A stretch of DNA of 64,000 nucleotides from Elymus sibiricus (lineage: Eukaryota; Streptophyta; Magnoliopsida; Poales; Poaceae), in the NCBI GenBank assembly GCA_039707655.1, contig CM077676.1:377956114-378020113 (forward strand). Direction: 5' to 3'. Positions 43,830 through 54,606 of this stretch are shown here, piece by piece. The stretch's first letter is position 1. Each line of letters opens with the position of its first letter. The translations under genes and the position numbers were made by a program. The notes under the pieces were generated by a model. The model ran no database searches, was not told the origin of the DNA, and saw only the letters and a program-made list of their open reading frames with translations.

Positions 43830-45795
43830 AGAGCAGCCGATTCGGAGGTGGAGAACAACAGGACGACACTTTTTTTCCCATAAGCCTGGCGACTAGGGTT
43901 TCCGTTCCTCTGCCGGTTTCATGCCGTCGTCAGTCTACCTCAGAACAACCATCAATCTCTCCTCCACTTTATTTTCTCCTGTTCGGGTTGATCAAGGGGA
44001 CACCTGGACTGTCTTCCCGGCCTTGGCACAGATCACGTTTCTTGGAGTCGGATCGGTTTTTGCTAGGGTTTTAGCATCCATGGTGGCGGACATAACAACA
44101 AGCGAAGGGAGCAAGGTTAATGGCGGCTGAGCGGATCAGAGGATGATCTCGGTGAGATGATGTGGAGGATGGGGATTGAAGAGGGGGAGTATGATGATGT
44201 GGTCTTTGAGGAAATGAAGGACGTAGCAAAGAAAGGAATCAAGTGGCTGGCTCCGACCAGGGTTCATACTGATAACCCACAAGTATAGGGGATCGTGACA
44301 GTCTTCGAGGGTAGTATTTCACCCAAATTTATTGATTCGACACAAGGGGAGCCAAAGAATATTTGCGAGTATTAGCAGTTGAGTTGTCAATTCAACCACA
44401 CCTAGAGAACTAAATATCTGCAGCAAAGTGTTTAGTAGCACAGTAGTATGATAGTTTTGATAGCAGTAGTAACAGTAGCAATAGTAACAAAGACGGTAGC
44501 AGTAGCAGTTTTATAGTGATTGTAACAGCAGCAACAACAGAGTAACTTAGCAAAAATCAATATGAGAAAAGCGTAGGCATTGGATCAGTGATGTATAATT
44601 GTATTGGATGACATTCATCATATAACAGTCACAACCTAGAGCGATACACAATAGCTCCAATTCATCGATGTAATGTAGGCATGTATTCCGTATATAGTCA
44701 TACGTGCTTATAATAAGAACTTGCATGACATCTTTTGTACTACCCTCCTGTGGCAGCGGGGTCCATAAGAAAATCTAAGGGATATTAAGGCCTCCTTTTA
44801 ATAGAGAACCGGAACAAAGCATTAGCACTTAGTGAATACATGAACTCCTCAAACTACGGTAATCACCGGAAAGAATTCCAATTATTGTCACCTTGGGGGA
44901 TGCGGATCATAACACGTAATAGGTGCATGCAACTTGCAAGATAGGATCAAGAACACAAATATATTCATGAAAACATAAAGGGTTTAGATCTAAAATCATG
45001 GCACTCGGGCCCTAGTGACAAGCATTAAGCATAGCAAAGTCATAGCAACATCAATCTCAGAACATAGTGGATACTAGGGATCAAGCCCTAACAAATTGAC
45101 TCGATTACATGATAAATCTCATCCAACCCATCACCGTCCAGCAAGCCTACGAAGAAATTACTCACTCCCGGTGGTGAGCATCATGAAATTGGTGATGCAG
45201 GATGGTTGATGATGACGACGACGTTGAATCCCCCTCTCCGGAGCCCCGAACGGACTCCAGATCAGCCCTCCCGATGAAGAACAGGAGGTGGCGGCTCCGT
45301 ATCGTAAAACGCGATGATTCTTTCTCTCTGGTTTTTTTTCTCCACAAATAAGTATATATAGCGTTGGAATTAGGTCAAGCGGAGTTTTCAGGGGCCCACA
45401 AGCCTGGGGCGCGCCCTGGGGGGGTGGCCGCGCCCCCTGAGCTTGTGGCTCTTGGGTGGGCCCCCTCCAGTAGATCTCTTCGCTATTATTTTTTATATAT
45501 TCTGAAATAATTCTCCGTAAATTTTCAGGTCAATCCGAGAACTTTTATTTCTGCACAAAAATAACACCATGGCAATTCTGCTGAAAACAACGTCAGTCCG
45601 GGTTAGTTCCATTCAAATCATGCAAATTAGAGTCCAAAATAAGAGAAAAAGTGTTTGAAAAAGTAGATACGTTTGGGACGTATCACATACCACAAATGAA
45701 TTTGCTCCTCCAACCTTTTATTCGCATATGCGAACGACGTGGGGTACAACTGAGCAAGTTAAGTTCAGAGCGCTGGAGGAGAATGCTACTTGTGA
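43830..45795 (+). pseudogene. LINE ORF1 fragment split by a solo LTR
   Basis: Around 44137-44269 the text encodes DDLGEMMWRMGIEEGEYDDV, VFEEMKDVAKKGIKWLAPTR, and it resumes at 45691 with NEFAPPTFYSHMRTTWG and VKFRALEENATCELRW. This is the gag-like ORF1 N-terminal region (DUF4283 type) of plant LINEs. A frameshift upstream (near 44128) separates it from a preceding open frame. Removing the LTR joins the two halves in frame. It ends at the LTR fragment beginning near 45796. Confidence 0.75.
44270..45685 (-). mobile_element. Solo LTR, minus strand (1416 bp)
   Basis: On the minus strand it runs TGATACGTCCCAAACGTATC ... CTTGTGGGTTATCA. The 5-bp TSD is CATAC (44265-44269 and 45686-45690), perfect. 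It shares the TGATACGTC start with the LTRs at 5546 and 59322 but differs in its body, so it is a different family of the same broad Gypsy-like group. A minus-strand TATATATA stretch near 45352-45360 is a probable TATA element. Confidence 0.92.
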
Positions 45796-47180
45796 GCTGC
45801 GTTGGGATTTTCCCCGAAGAGGAAGGGTGAAGCAGTACAGTAGAGATAAGTATTTCCCTCAGTGAGAATCAAGGTTAACGAACCAATAGGAGAATCACAC
45901 AAACCCTAGTGAACAACACCTGCACACACAAAAGCAAATACTTGCACCCAACGCGGGCAAGAGAGTTGTCAATCCCCTTGAACTCGTTATTTGCAAGGAT
46001 CAAATCTTGTATAGGTAGATATATAAATTGCAAAACAAAATAAAAGTAAATAAATTGCAGCAAGGTATTTTTGGGTTTTATAATATGTTTAAAGTAGACC
46101 CGGGGGCCATAGTTTTCACTAGATGCTTCTCTCTCGAACACATAGCATACGGTGGGTAAACAAATTACTGTTGGGCAATTGATAGAAAAGCACATAGTTA
46201 TGACGTATTCATGGCAATGATCACATATATAGGCATCATGTTCGTGACAAGTAGACCGACTCCTGTCTGCATCTACTACTATTACTCCACCAATCGACCG
46301 CTATCCAACATGCATCTATGGTATTAAGTTCATAACAAACAGAGTAACACCTTAAGTAAGATGACAAGATGTAGACAAAGTAAACTCAATCAATATGAAT
46401 AAATCTCATCATTTTATCCTTAATAACAATTAGCAACAATACAATACGTACCTCGTCCCCTTCTGTCACTGGGTGAGGACACCGCAAGATTGAACCCACT
46501 ACAAATCACCTCTCCCAGTGAAGATAAATCAATTTAGTTGGCCAAACCAAACGGATAGATCGGAGATAAATATAAAGCTATAATAATCATGCATAATAAA
46601 GTTCAGATAAGACTCAATTACATTTAATGAATAATCTGATCATAAACCCACAATTCATCGGATCCCAACAAACACACCGCAAAAGAAGATTACATCGGAT
46701 AGAACTCCAATAAGATCGAGGAGAACATTGTATTGAAGATCAAAGAGAGAGAAGAAGCCATCTAGCTACTAGCTATGTACCCATAAGTCTGTGGTGAACT
46801 ACTCACACATCATCGGAAGGGCAGCAAGATTGATGTAGAAGCCCTCCGTGATCGATTCCCCCTCCGGCAGATTACCGGAAAAGACCTCCAGATGGGATCA
46901 CGGAACAACAGAAGCTTGCGGCGGCGGAAAAGTTATTTCGGGTGGCTCTCTGTTGGTTTCCCAATATTTGAGAATTTATAGAAGTGGAATTAGGTCGGAC
47001 GGAGCCATGTGGGGCCCACAAGGCATCAGGGCGCGCCTACCCCCCCCCCCAGGACGTGCCCTGTTGCCTTGTCGTCTCCTCGTTTGCCGTCTGGTCTCCT
47101 CCCGAAGCTTCTAGGGTCTCTTATGTCCAGAAAAAAATCGTCAAAAAGTTTCGTAGCGTTTGGACTCCGTTTAGTAGCCT
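45796..47180 (-). repeat. Gypsy-type LTR fragment, minus strand
   Basis: Text such as GATTTTCCCCGAAGAGGAAG, TATTTCCCTCAGTGAGAA and the GGGGCCCACAAGGCATCAGG segment belongs to a Triticeae LTR family in reverse orientation. The organisation parallels 44270-45685. The TGATACG start expected near the right end is missing, so it is truncated at both sides. Confidence 0.7.
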
Positions 47181-47314
47181 CATGTTGTGTATGGCTGCGT
47201 TGTGGTTGTCTTTGTTTTTGCTACGATTTTTTTTTCGTTTCTTTCTATAAGAGATGGTAGACAATGGTGATGCAGCGAGTGTCTTGTCTCCTCTTGCTCA
47301 GGAATATATTTTTC

Positions 47315-48775
47315 ACAAGTTGCAAGTCCAGCCGTGACATATAACTGAATCAGATCCATGTTTTCGTCTCAGTTGCAATCCATCCTTTACTCGACACTAA
47401 AGGGCCGACCCATTTTGTCTAAGTTGCAAGTCCACCATCGACATGTAACTGGGTTCGACTCTTTTTTTTCTAGGTGCACCTTGATACGCAATTGGGTCTG
47501 ACCCATTATTTTGTCATAGTTTTAAGTCCACCCTTGATATGCAACTTTAGGGGTCAACTCTTTGTCCCAGTTGCATCTCCACCCCTGATATGCAACTGGG
47601 CCCGATTCATTTTTTATGTCCTAGTTGCAAGTCCATCCTCAACTCGCAACTGGGAGGCCAACCCATCTCTTCGCAGTTGCAAGTTCACCCAAACATGCAA
47701 ATGGACCCGCCTCATTTTTTGTCCTAGTTACAAGTCCACCTTTGATACGCAACCAAGTCTGACCACATTTTTTGTCCTAGTTGCAAGTCCACCCATGCCC
47801 TGCAACTCGGGTGCCCGGCCCATTTTTTTGTCCTAGTTGCAAGTCTAGCCCCGACATGCAACTGGGGCCCACCTCTTTTTTTCCCAGTTGCAAGTCCACC
47901 ACCGACACGTAATTGAGGCCCCACTTTTTTGCTTGTCCTAGTTGCAGGTCCACCCATGTCCTGCAACTGGGCTGTCCGCCCCATTTTTCATCCCAGTTAC
48001 AAGTCTACCCCTGACATGCAACTGGGGCCCACCTCTTTCTTCTCCAAGTTGCAAGTTCACCCCAACATGCAATTGGGGCCCCCGTTTTTTTCTCTTATCC
48101 CAGTTGCAAGTCCATCCCTGCCCTGCAACTAGGGTAACCGGCCTAATTTTTGTCCTAGTTGCAAGTCCACCCCCGACATGCAACTGGGGCCCGCCTCGTT
48201 TTTCTCCAAGTTGCAAGTCCACTCCCAACATGCAATTGGGCCCCCCGCTTTTTTTCTTACCCTAGTTGCAAGTCCATCGACGCCCTATAACTAGGGTGCC
48301 CGACCTGTTTTTAAACCAGTTGCAAGTCCACCCCGACATGCAACTGGGGCTCGCTTCTCCAAGTTGCAAGTCCACCTCCGACATGCAATTGGGCCCTCCG
48401 CTTTTTTTTCTTGTCCTAGTTGCAAGTCCACCCCCCACATGCAACTAGGGCCCAACCATTTTTTGTCCTAGTTGCATGTCCAACTACACTCATGATATGC
48501 AATTGGGGAGCTGACCTTTTTTGTTCCAATTGCAAATCAAGCCTCGATACGCAACTGGGGCCGGATCAAATTTTGTCCCAGATACAAGTCCACCCCTTGA
48601 TACGCAACTGGGAGTGGGGGCATTTTTTGTCCCAGTTGCAACTCCACCCTCGATACGCAACTGGGGCCTCGACCCATTTTTTTCCAGTTGCAGGTCCCCC
48701 ATCGACAACTGCATCCCACAACAAGACTGTAATTAGATGCGGTATGAGGGTTATCGACCAGTTGCTTGTCCACAT
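47315..48775. repeat. Minisatellite, ~27 units of ~52-57 bp with three-unit higher-order period
   Basis: Each unit opens AGTTGCAAGTCCACC, continues through CGACATGCAACTGGGGCCC and ends with a T-run plus GTCCTA, CTCCA or TCCC. The start AGTTGCA and the internal TGCAACT form a dyad in nearly every unit. Between 47779 and 48418 units recur in triplets, with triplet starts at 47779, 47940, 48103 and 48264 and the next boundary at 48419 (about 155-163 bp). The first member carries CCCTGCAACT or a variant, the second GACATGCAACTGGGGC with a short tail, the third ATGCAATTGGGGCC or a variant. Outside this the units are single and more diverged. Open frames across the array are repeats, not genes. Confidence 0.93.
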
Positions 48776-49344
48776 TTAAAAAAAATATTCATGATTTTTT
48801 TGTTCATTTTTTATAAAAAGTCACGAACAATTTCTTCAAATTATGAAGTTTTTAAAAAATCATGATCTTTTTCAAGTTCGTGTTTTAACATTTTTTTAAA
48901 AAGTCATGATTTTTTTTTCAAATTTGTGGACATTTTAAAATTCACGAACAATTTTTGTGTTTGTTAAATTTTTTGAATTTGTGAAAATATTTCAAATTTG
49001 CTAATTCCTTTCTAATTCATGAACTTTTCAAAAAAAAAAAAAACATCTCACCAAAAATAAATTGCATATAGTGGCAAATACCTAAAATCCGAATACAGTA
49101 GGAAAAAAAATTGCATACCAAAGAGTGAAACTAGTAGTATAAAGTGAGTGATAGTTAGCATGCTTAAGGTAAGATAAGTGAGAGGTCCGTCCTAATTGTT
49201 CCCGTCGTTTACTGGTTCTGTGTGCCAGGCCGGCAGCGTGTGTTCGTCTAGTCTACCTTGATGATGAGGAGTTGTCTGCATGGTCCGTGTTGATGTTTGA
49301 AATATACACACATCATCCAGGGTTGGTGGTCACTCGTCTATACC
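48776..49344. other. AT-rich stretch, no gene recognised
   Basis: Up to about 49030 it has short degenerate repeats of the GAACATTTTT/AAATCATGA kind, like 25780-26300. The remainder (49031-49344) shows nothing. Confidence 0.45.
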
Positions 49345-49362
49345 AGCACACGATTGACTATT

Positions 49363-50216
49363 AAGAAGTCCCCCGAACCATCTCGTTTCTCTCGGCTACA
49401 GTGCTCCGAGGCGAAAAAAGGGAAGAAGCGAGGAAGGTGCCCTCCGACGGCGGATCTGCCGTTCCCCTTCGCCTCCGGCGGCCGTTTCGGCGCCGGGAGG
49501 CTGAGGGGAAAGGGGATCCCTGCGCGGAGGTGTACATAGAGGTAGGGGTAGGTGTGAGTTTCCCCGGCGTCGTCATCGTGGCGGTGAAGATGGCGGCGGG
49601 CGGAATAAGGTTTTGCTCGGCTTCTTCCCGTCCGTTCGGCGCCTGCGGCGGCGGCGGTGAGGAGCCAGGAGCTTTTGGGCGTTGCGGAACTGGGCGACCG
49701 GTGTCCGTGGTGGTGTTTCTCGCGGTCGGGAGCTGCATCGGAGGTGTCGGCGGCGACCGAAACGACGACGGGCTTGGGGTTGCGGGCCCTGTTTTGGGGT
49801 TAAGGATTGTGGTGGTTTTCTCGACTTTCGCGACTCCGGCGAGCTGGAGCCAAGGCGAAGGTATGGAGCTTTCTTCTCTGTGGGTATTCTCCCCGGCCGA
49901 TGCGCCGGAACCCGACTCCGGTTCCTGTCCAATGGGGCGGGACCTATATGCGGCCTCCAAAGCCAGTGATGGCGATGCAGAAGGAAGGCTTCTTCTTTGG
50001 CTGCTCGAGCAGATGGCGAGCGGCCGGCTGGCAGATGGATGCGGCGAGCCTAGGGTGTGTTCTTGTGATGTCTGTATCTGTGAGGATTGCTGTGATCAGG
50101 TTGCAGGGCCTGTGGTCTGTTTCCGTCTATGGTGTGTTCGGTGTGCTTGTAAGTGCTGGGGTTCTGTTCGCTGTATGAGCATATGAATACAAGCAGCCTT
50201 TTCTCAAAAAAAAAAA
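49363..50216 (+). mobile_element. Non-autonomous retroposon with poly(A) and 18-bp target duplication
   Basis: Perfect TSD AGCACACGATTGACTATT at 49345-49362 and 50217-50234. The body is GC-rich in the first half and ends TATGAATACAAGCAGCC...CTC followed by about 12 A. Its open frame (49401-50186 region) lacks known domains, so it was probably copied in trans by a LINE machinery, either from a SINE/LINE-derived family or from a host transcript. No intron-like text is evident. Confidence 0.85.
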
Positions 50217-50497
50217 AGCACACGATTGACTATTGCTATTTGCATTTAGAGTTGGTGGTCACTCGTATGTAGCCCTGAGACAAAAAAAAACAACAACATC
50301 GCTAACAACAGAGAAAAACAAATAAAGTGCTACAAACAGTTGCTGAGATCATCTTTATGTCACATCTAGATGAGCAATAGAAACCCTTAAAAAAAGCCTG
50401 CCAATCTCACCTCCCAGCCTATCTCGATCGCATTGTGGTTTTTTTAGGGGTCGATCGCATTGTAGTGGGTCAATGCGCCGTCTCCTTCGTCCCTGAG

Positions 50498-50655
50498 CAC
50501 TGGCGGAGCGTCGGCGGACCAAAGGGGGTCCTCTCTTACAAGAGAAATTTTGCAAGGATAAGGTCCTCCTAAGCCTAAACTCCCTGCTAATTCCCGGCCT
50601 CTCTAATCTCCCTAGCTTATTGGCCCCCTTGGATTTGATTCACGCTCCGCCACTG
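50498..50655. mobile_element. hAT-type MITE (158 bp)
   Basis: Ends CACTGGCGGAGCGT and ACGCTCCGCCACTG are inverted complements with one mismatch; a perfect 8-bp TSD, TCCCTGAG, flanks it (50490-50497 and 50656-50663). The TSD length fits the hAT superfamily. Confidence 0.85.
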
Positions 50656-50658
50656 TCC

Positions 50659-50750
50659 CTGAGCCAAACCGAAGCCACGCTGTACTACTCATCGCTCAGG
50701 TGTACTGAGCCAAACCGAGGCCACGCTGTACTACTCATCGCTCTGGTGTA
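50659..50750 (+). repeat. 46-bp tandem duplication beside the hAT MITE
   Basis: CTGAGCCAAACCGA(A/G)GCCACG... occurs at 50659-50704 and 50705-50750 with two differences. The first copy includes part of the MITE's right TSD. Confidence 0.85.
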
Positions 50751-50885
50751 GACCGTAGACGTCCATCGGATCACCCTGTAGTAACCCTGGTCCGATTCTC
50801 TTTGTGTTTGATGGTTCGTGAACTGGTGAAGCGACGCCAAAAACACATAATCAATAGTCTGATTATTAATCGAGGCAATCTTAAA

Positions 50886-51025
50886 TATAAGTCTTTCAGA
50901 GATTCTAATATGGACTACACAGAAAGTAAAATGAGTGAATCTACACTCTAAAATATGTCTATATACATACATATTTAGTCCGTATTAAAATCTCTAAAAG
51001 GACTTATATTTAGAAACGGAGGGAG
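50886..51025. mobile_element. Stowaway-type MITE, left end decayed
   Basis: The right end AAACGGAGGGAG followed by TA, with the interior TATAAGTC...GACTTATATTTAG pairing as inverted repeats. The left CTCCCTCCG is no longer recognisable. Confidence 0.65.
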
Positions 51026-51027
51026 TA

Positions 51028-52028
51028 TCTTTCATGAAGTACTAGGTGCCTGGAATGTAGATTTTTCGTGTGTCTTGTCTTGCCCGTCATCAGGAAGAAC
51101 CATCTTAAATGTCCATGCACAACAAAATGAAGGACCTAGAAATCGGGGTGGCTCTCTCAAAAAAAAAAATCAGGGAGGCAGTGGCGGACCTAGAAATAAA
51201 ATGGAGGACCTAGAAATCAGAGGCATTGGCGGACCTAATAAAATTAAAATGAAAGGTATGCACACTAAAAAATGGCGGTTGCTACAAATCTAAGTCGCCT
51301 GGAGAGCCGTTCGACCGCATGAGTGGTCGTTCGATCAAAAGCAAAACGCAGCAGCGCGTCTTCCTCCCCTAGCCTCACATCCAGCACTCTAGCACAACCA
51401 GCAACGCAACTCTGTCATGACCAGTGTTATGAACCACGCTACTGCGGCACTGACGTCTTCACCGTGGCACCGGCGCCGGCGCCGACGACCTCATCACAAC
51501 GGCGATATTGTGACCCAGACACGCACAACATCAGACTGTGATGAGGTCGTCGTCCACAGGAGACACGCGTCAAGCAAGCGTGGCAGTTGATGGAGTGGAA
51601 AATCAGCCGGTTGAAACAGATTGTTTTCCTGAAAAAATTGACGTCTTCTCGGATGGATCTTGAAAAACACCTAATTTTACATGGTAAAAAAATATTTCCA
51701 AAAATTCGGGCCCACTAGGTAAGCCACTGATCGGAGGGAGTATCATCTAGTACTAAAATTGCTTTTTGCAAGGCGAAAATTAAAATAAAGCCTCAAGATG
51801 CCACTACTGGAAATAAAGCCCATTAATTCGAGATCAACAAACACAGTGGAAGAGTCGGAGACTCGAGCTCTTAATAAGAAATTAAGATCAATCTTTGATT
51901 AGAATTAGAAACCATATACGGCGAAGATACACATCAATCCGATCCAGCATACAGCTCCTCTCGCTGAACTTCGCCAAAAAAAAGAAAAGGAAGAAAAAGC
52001 CACAATGCAGCTCCCCGCTTCCGTCCGC
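51028..52028. other. Unassigned DNA downstream of the small minus-strand gene
   Basis: GGCGGACCTA(G/A) phrases recur near 51184, 51195 and 51230, similar to hAT-type ends, and a lone CGGAGGGAGTA lies at about 51733. No gene is supported between 51240 and 52028. Confidence 0.4.
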
Positions 52029-52508
52029 TCATGAATCGTAGTTGTAGAGATAATCGATCTCGTCCTCGTCGAGGTAGTACGTCTTGCTGATCTTGCCGTG
52101 CCTGAACTTGCGGCCCGGGCCCCCCTTGGACGACGCTTTCCCGGCCCCCGAACGCGCCGCCGGCTGAGCCTGCGCCTGCCTCTGCGCGACGGCGCCGTAG
52201 CCGAACGGCGGCGACGACGGCCACCATCCCGGCGAGTACCCGTACCGCGCGGCCGGCTGCGGGGGAGGCGCCTCCTCCTCCTCCTCTTTCTCGAGGGCCT
52301 TCCTGCAGAGCGCCTCTAGCGCGCGGCGGCCGCCGGGTTTGGAGTGGTTGGTCGGCCTCCGCGACGCCCTCACGTACCCGCCGTTGGCCACCACCACGGC
52401 CTGCCCGTCGACGTCGACGACGTGCGCGGCGTGGCGCTTGCCCTCCGGGTCGACCAGCTCGCGGTCGTACACGCGCACCCACCCTCGCTGCCTCCCCTCG
52501 CGACGCAT
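52029..52508 (-). CDS. Small GC-rich hypothetical protein (159 aa), apparently intact
   Basis: A single-exon minus-strand frame from ATG at 52508 to TGA at 52029. The N-terminal half has a compact domain (WVRVYDRELVDPEGKRHAAH, VVDVDGQAVVVANGGYVRAS) that looks like a small beta-rich fold. A Glu run and a Pro/Gln/Ala-rich linker follow (residues about 70-125), then a conserved-looking tail, KISKTYYLDEDEIDYLYNYDS-like, ending in acidic and aromatic residues. There is no signal peptide or membrane helix. A TATA element sits about 65 bases upstream of the ATG. High third-position GC is typical of grass genes and unlike the surrounding elements. I do not recognise the family. Confidence 0.62.
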   Translation of the reverse strand: MRREGRQRGWVRVYDRELVDPEGKRHAAHVVDVDGQAVVVANGGYVRASRRPTNHSKPGGRRALEALCRKALEKEEEEEAPPPQPAARYGYSPGWWPSSPPFGYGAVAQRQAQAQPAARSGAGKASSKGGPGRKFRHGKISKTYYLDEDEIDYLYNYDS

Positions 52509-52573
52509 CTTCGCTCGTTTCCTTGGTTTGCTTCTGCGGTTCCGTGTGCCGAGACCGGAGCCGCCGATGGCAG

Positions 52574-52580
52574 ATTTATA
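52574..52580 (-). promoter_or_regulatory. TATA box for the 52029-52508 gene
   Basis: Minus-strand TATAAAT within GCTGTATAAATCTGCC, 66-72 bases upstream of the start codon, leaving a short 5' UTR. Confidence 0.6.
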
Positions 52581-52910
52581 CAGCGTTGGCGGGCTGTGCC
52601 TTCCCTTCCTTGGCGGACACGGGTTCGTGTTGGTCGTCGGTTCGTGTCGTGGTCGGCAACTTGGGATCCAAGTTTCCGATGGTTTGAACCAGTGGGCCGA
52701 GTGCTCCTATTCTTGGCCTTAACCCATAAGTGGAGAAATAGGAAGATCGGTTCCCCCTCTTCTGGCCGGCCTCGCTGGCGTCGGGAGGAGTGGGGAACCC
52801 GATCTATGAGTGGAGTTCCTAATAATAGTAGTGTTTCCATTAGATTGGTTTAGGGTTTTGGTAGTCGTCATTTTCTTCTTTGGAGATGGCATCGTCTATA
52901 ATAAGTAATC

Positions 52911-54589
52911 TGTTGGAAATATGCCCTAGAGGCAATAATAAATTGGTTATTATCATATTTCCTTTTTCATGATAAATGTTTATTATTCATGCTAGAATTG
53001 TATTAACCGAAAACTTAAATACATGTGTGAATAAATAGACAACACTGTGTCCCTAGTAAGCCTCTACTAGACTAGCTCGTTAATCAAAGATGCTTAAGGT
53101 TTCCTAACCATAGACATCAGTTGTCATTTGATAACGGGATCACATCATTAGGAGAATGATGTGATGGACAAGACCCAACCGTAAGCTTAGCATCAGATCG
53201 TTTAGTTTATTTGCGATAGCTTTCTTCATGTCAAGTATCTGTTCCTTAGACCATGAGATCGTACAACTCCCTGACACCGGAGGAATACTTAGTGTGTTTG
53301 TTGGGTTGGCACGGATCGAGACTGGGATTTGTCACTCCGTATGTCGGAGAGATATCTCTAGGCCCTCTCGGTAATACAACATCGTAAAGAGCTTGCAAGC
53401 AATGTGGCTAATGAGTTAGTCACGTGATCTTATATTACGGAATGAGTAAAGAGACTTGCCAGTAACGAGATTGAACTAGGTATGGAGATACCGACGATCG
53501 AATCTCGGGCAAGTAACATATCGCTGGACAAAGGAAATTGCATACGGGATTAACCGAATCCTCGACATCGTGGTTCAACCGATAAAAGATCTTCATGGAA
53601 TATGTAGGAACCAATATGGGCATTCAGGTTCCGCTATTGGTTATTGACCGGAGAGGTGTCTCGGTCATGTCTACATGATTCTTGAACCCGCAGGGTCCGC
53701 ACGCTTAACGTTCGGTGACGCTAGAGTAGTATTGAGATAAGTGCGTTGGTGACCGAATGTTGTTCGGAGTTCCGGATGAGATCCCGGACATCACGAGAAG
53801 CTCCGGAATGGTCCGGAAGTGAAGATTTATATATAGAAAGTCCTATTTTGGTCGCCGGAAAAGTTTCAGGTATTACCTGCAGTGTACCGGGAGTGTCGAA
53901 AGGGGTCCGGGGGTCCACCTGCCCCGGGGGCCACATGGGTTGTAGGGGGTGCGCCTTGGCCTATATGGGCCAGGGGCACCAGCCCTAAGAGGCCCATGCG
54001 CCAAGGAGAGGTGGAGGAGGAAGAGTCCTAAGGGGGGAAGGCACCCCCCTAGGTGACTTGGGGAGGGAGGAAACCTCCCTAGGCCGGCGCCCCCTCCTTG
54101 GAGGAGGGGCTAGGGCTGCGCCCCAGCCCTCCCCCTTGCCTCCTATATATAGTGGGGGAGAGGGAGGGGCTGGACACACTAATTCCCACGCCCCGACGAC
54201 AGCCCTACCTCTCCCATAACTCCGTTTTTCTTCTCAGATTGGTTCCGACAGCGTTTGGCGAAGCCCTGCCGGCACTGCATCACCACCATATCCATCACGC
54301 CGTCGTGCTGATTGAGATCTCATCTACTTCTCCTCTCTTGCTTCCTGGATCAAGAAGGAGGAGACATCATCGAGCCGCACGTGTGCTGAACGCGGAGGTG
54401 CCGTCCGTTCGGTACTTCATCGGATTGGATCGTGACGAGTACGACTACATCAACCGCGTGATATACGCTTCCGCTTTCGGTCTACAAGGGTATGTAGACA
54501 CACTCCCCTCTCGTTGCTTTGCATCTCCTAGATTAGATCTTGGGTGTTTCGTAGGATTTTTTTTGATTTTCATGCAACGTTCCCCATCA
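52911..54589 (+). repeat. Angela 5' LTR (1679 bp)
   Basis: It lacks about 66 bp present in the 3' LTR (61948-62013); the break is near 53292 and is bordered by GTG on both sides in the longer copy. A TATA box TATATATAG lies at 54144-54152. Confidence 0.95.
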
Positions 54590-54590
54590 T

Positions 54591-54606
54591 TGGCATCATG
54601 AGCTAG
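54591..54606 (+). other. Primer-binding site of Angela (mutated iMet type)
   Basis: TGGCATCATGAGCTAGG compared with the usual TGGTATCAGAGC: one substitution and one inserted T. Positioned one base after the LTR. The stretch 54607-55860 is the untranslated leader, with no other feature seen. Confidence 0.75.

Noticed and set aside
47474..48779. Repetitive Cys/Trp-containing frames resembling zinc-finger or toxin-like repeats
   Set aside because: They are translations of the minisatellite and appear in several frames on both strands with unit-length periodicity.
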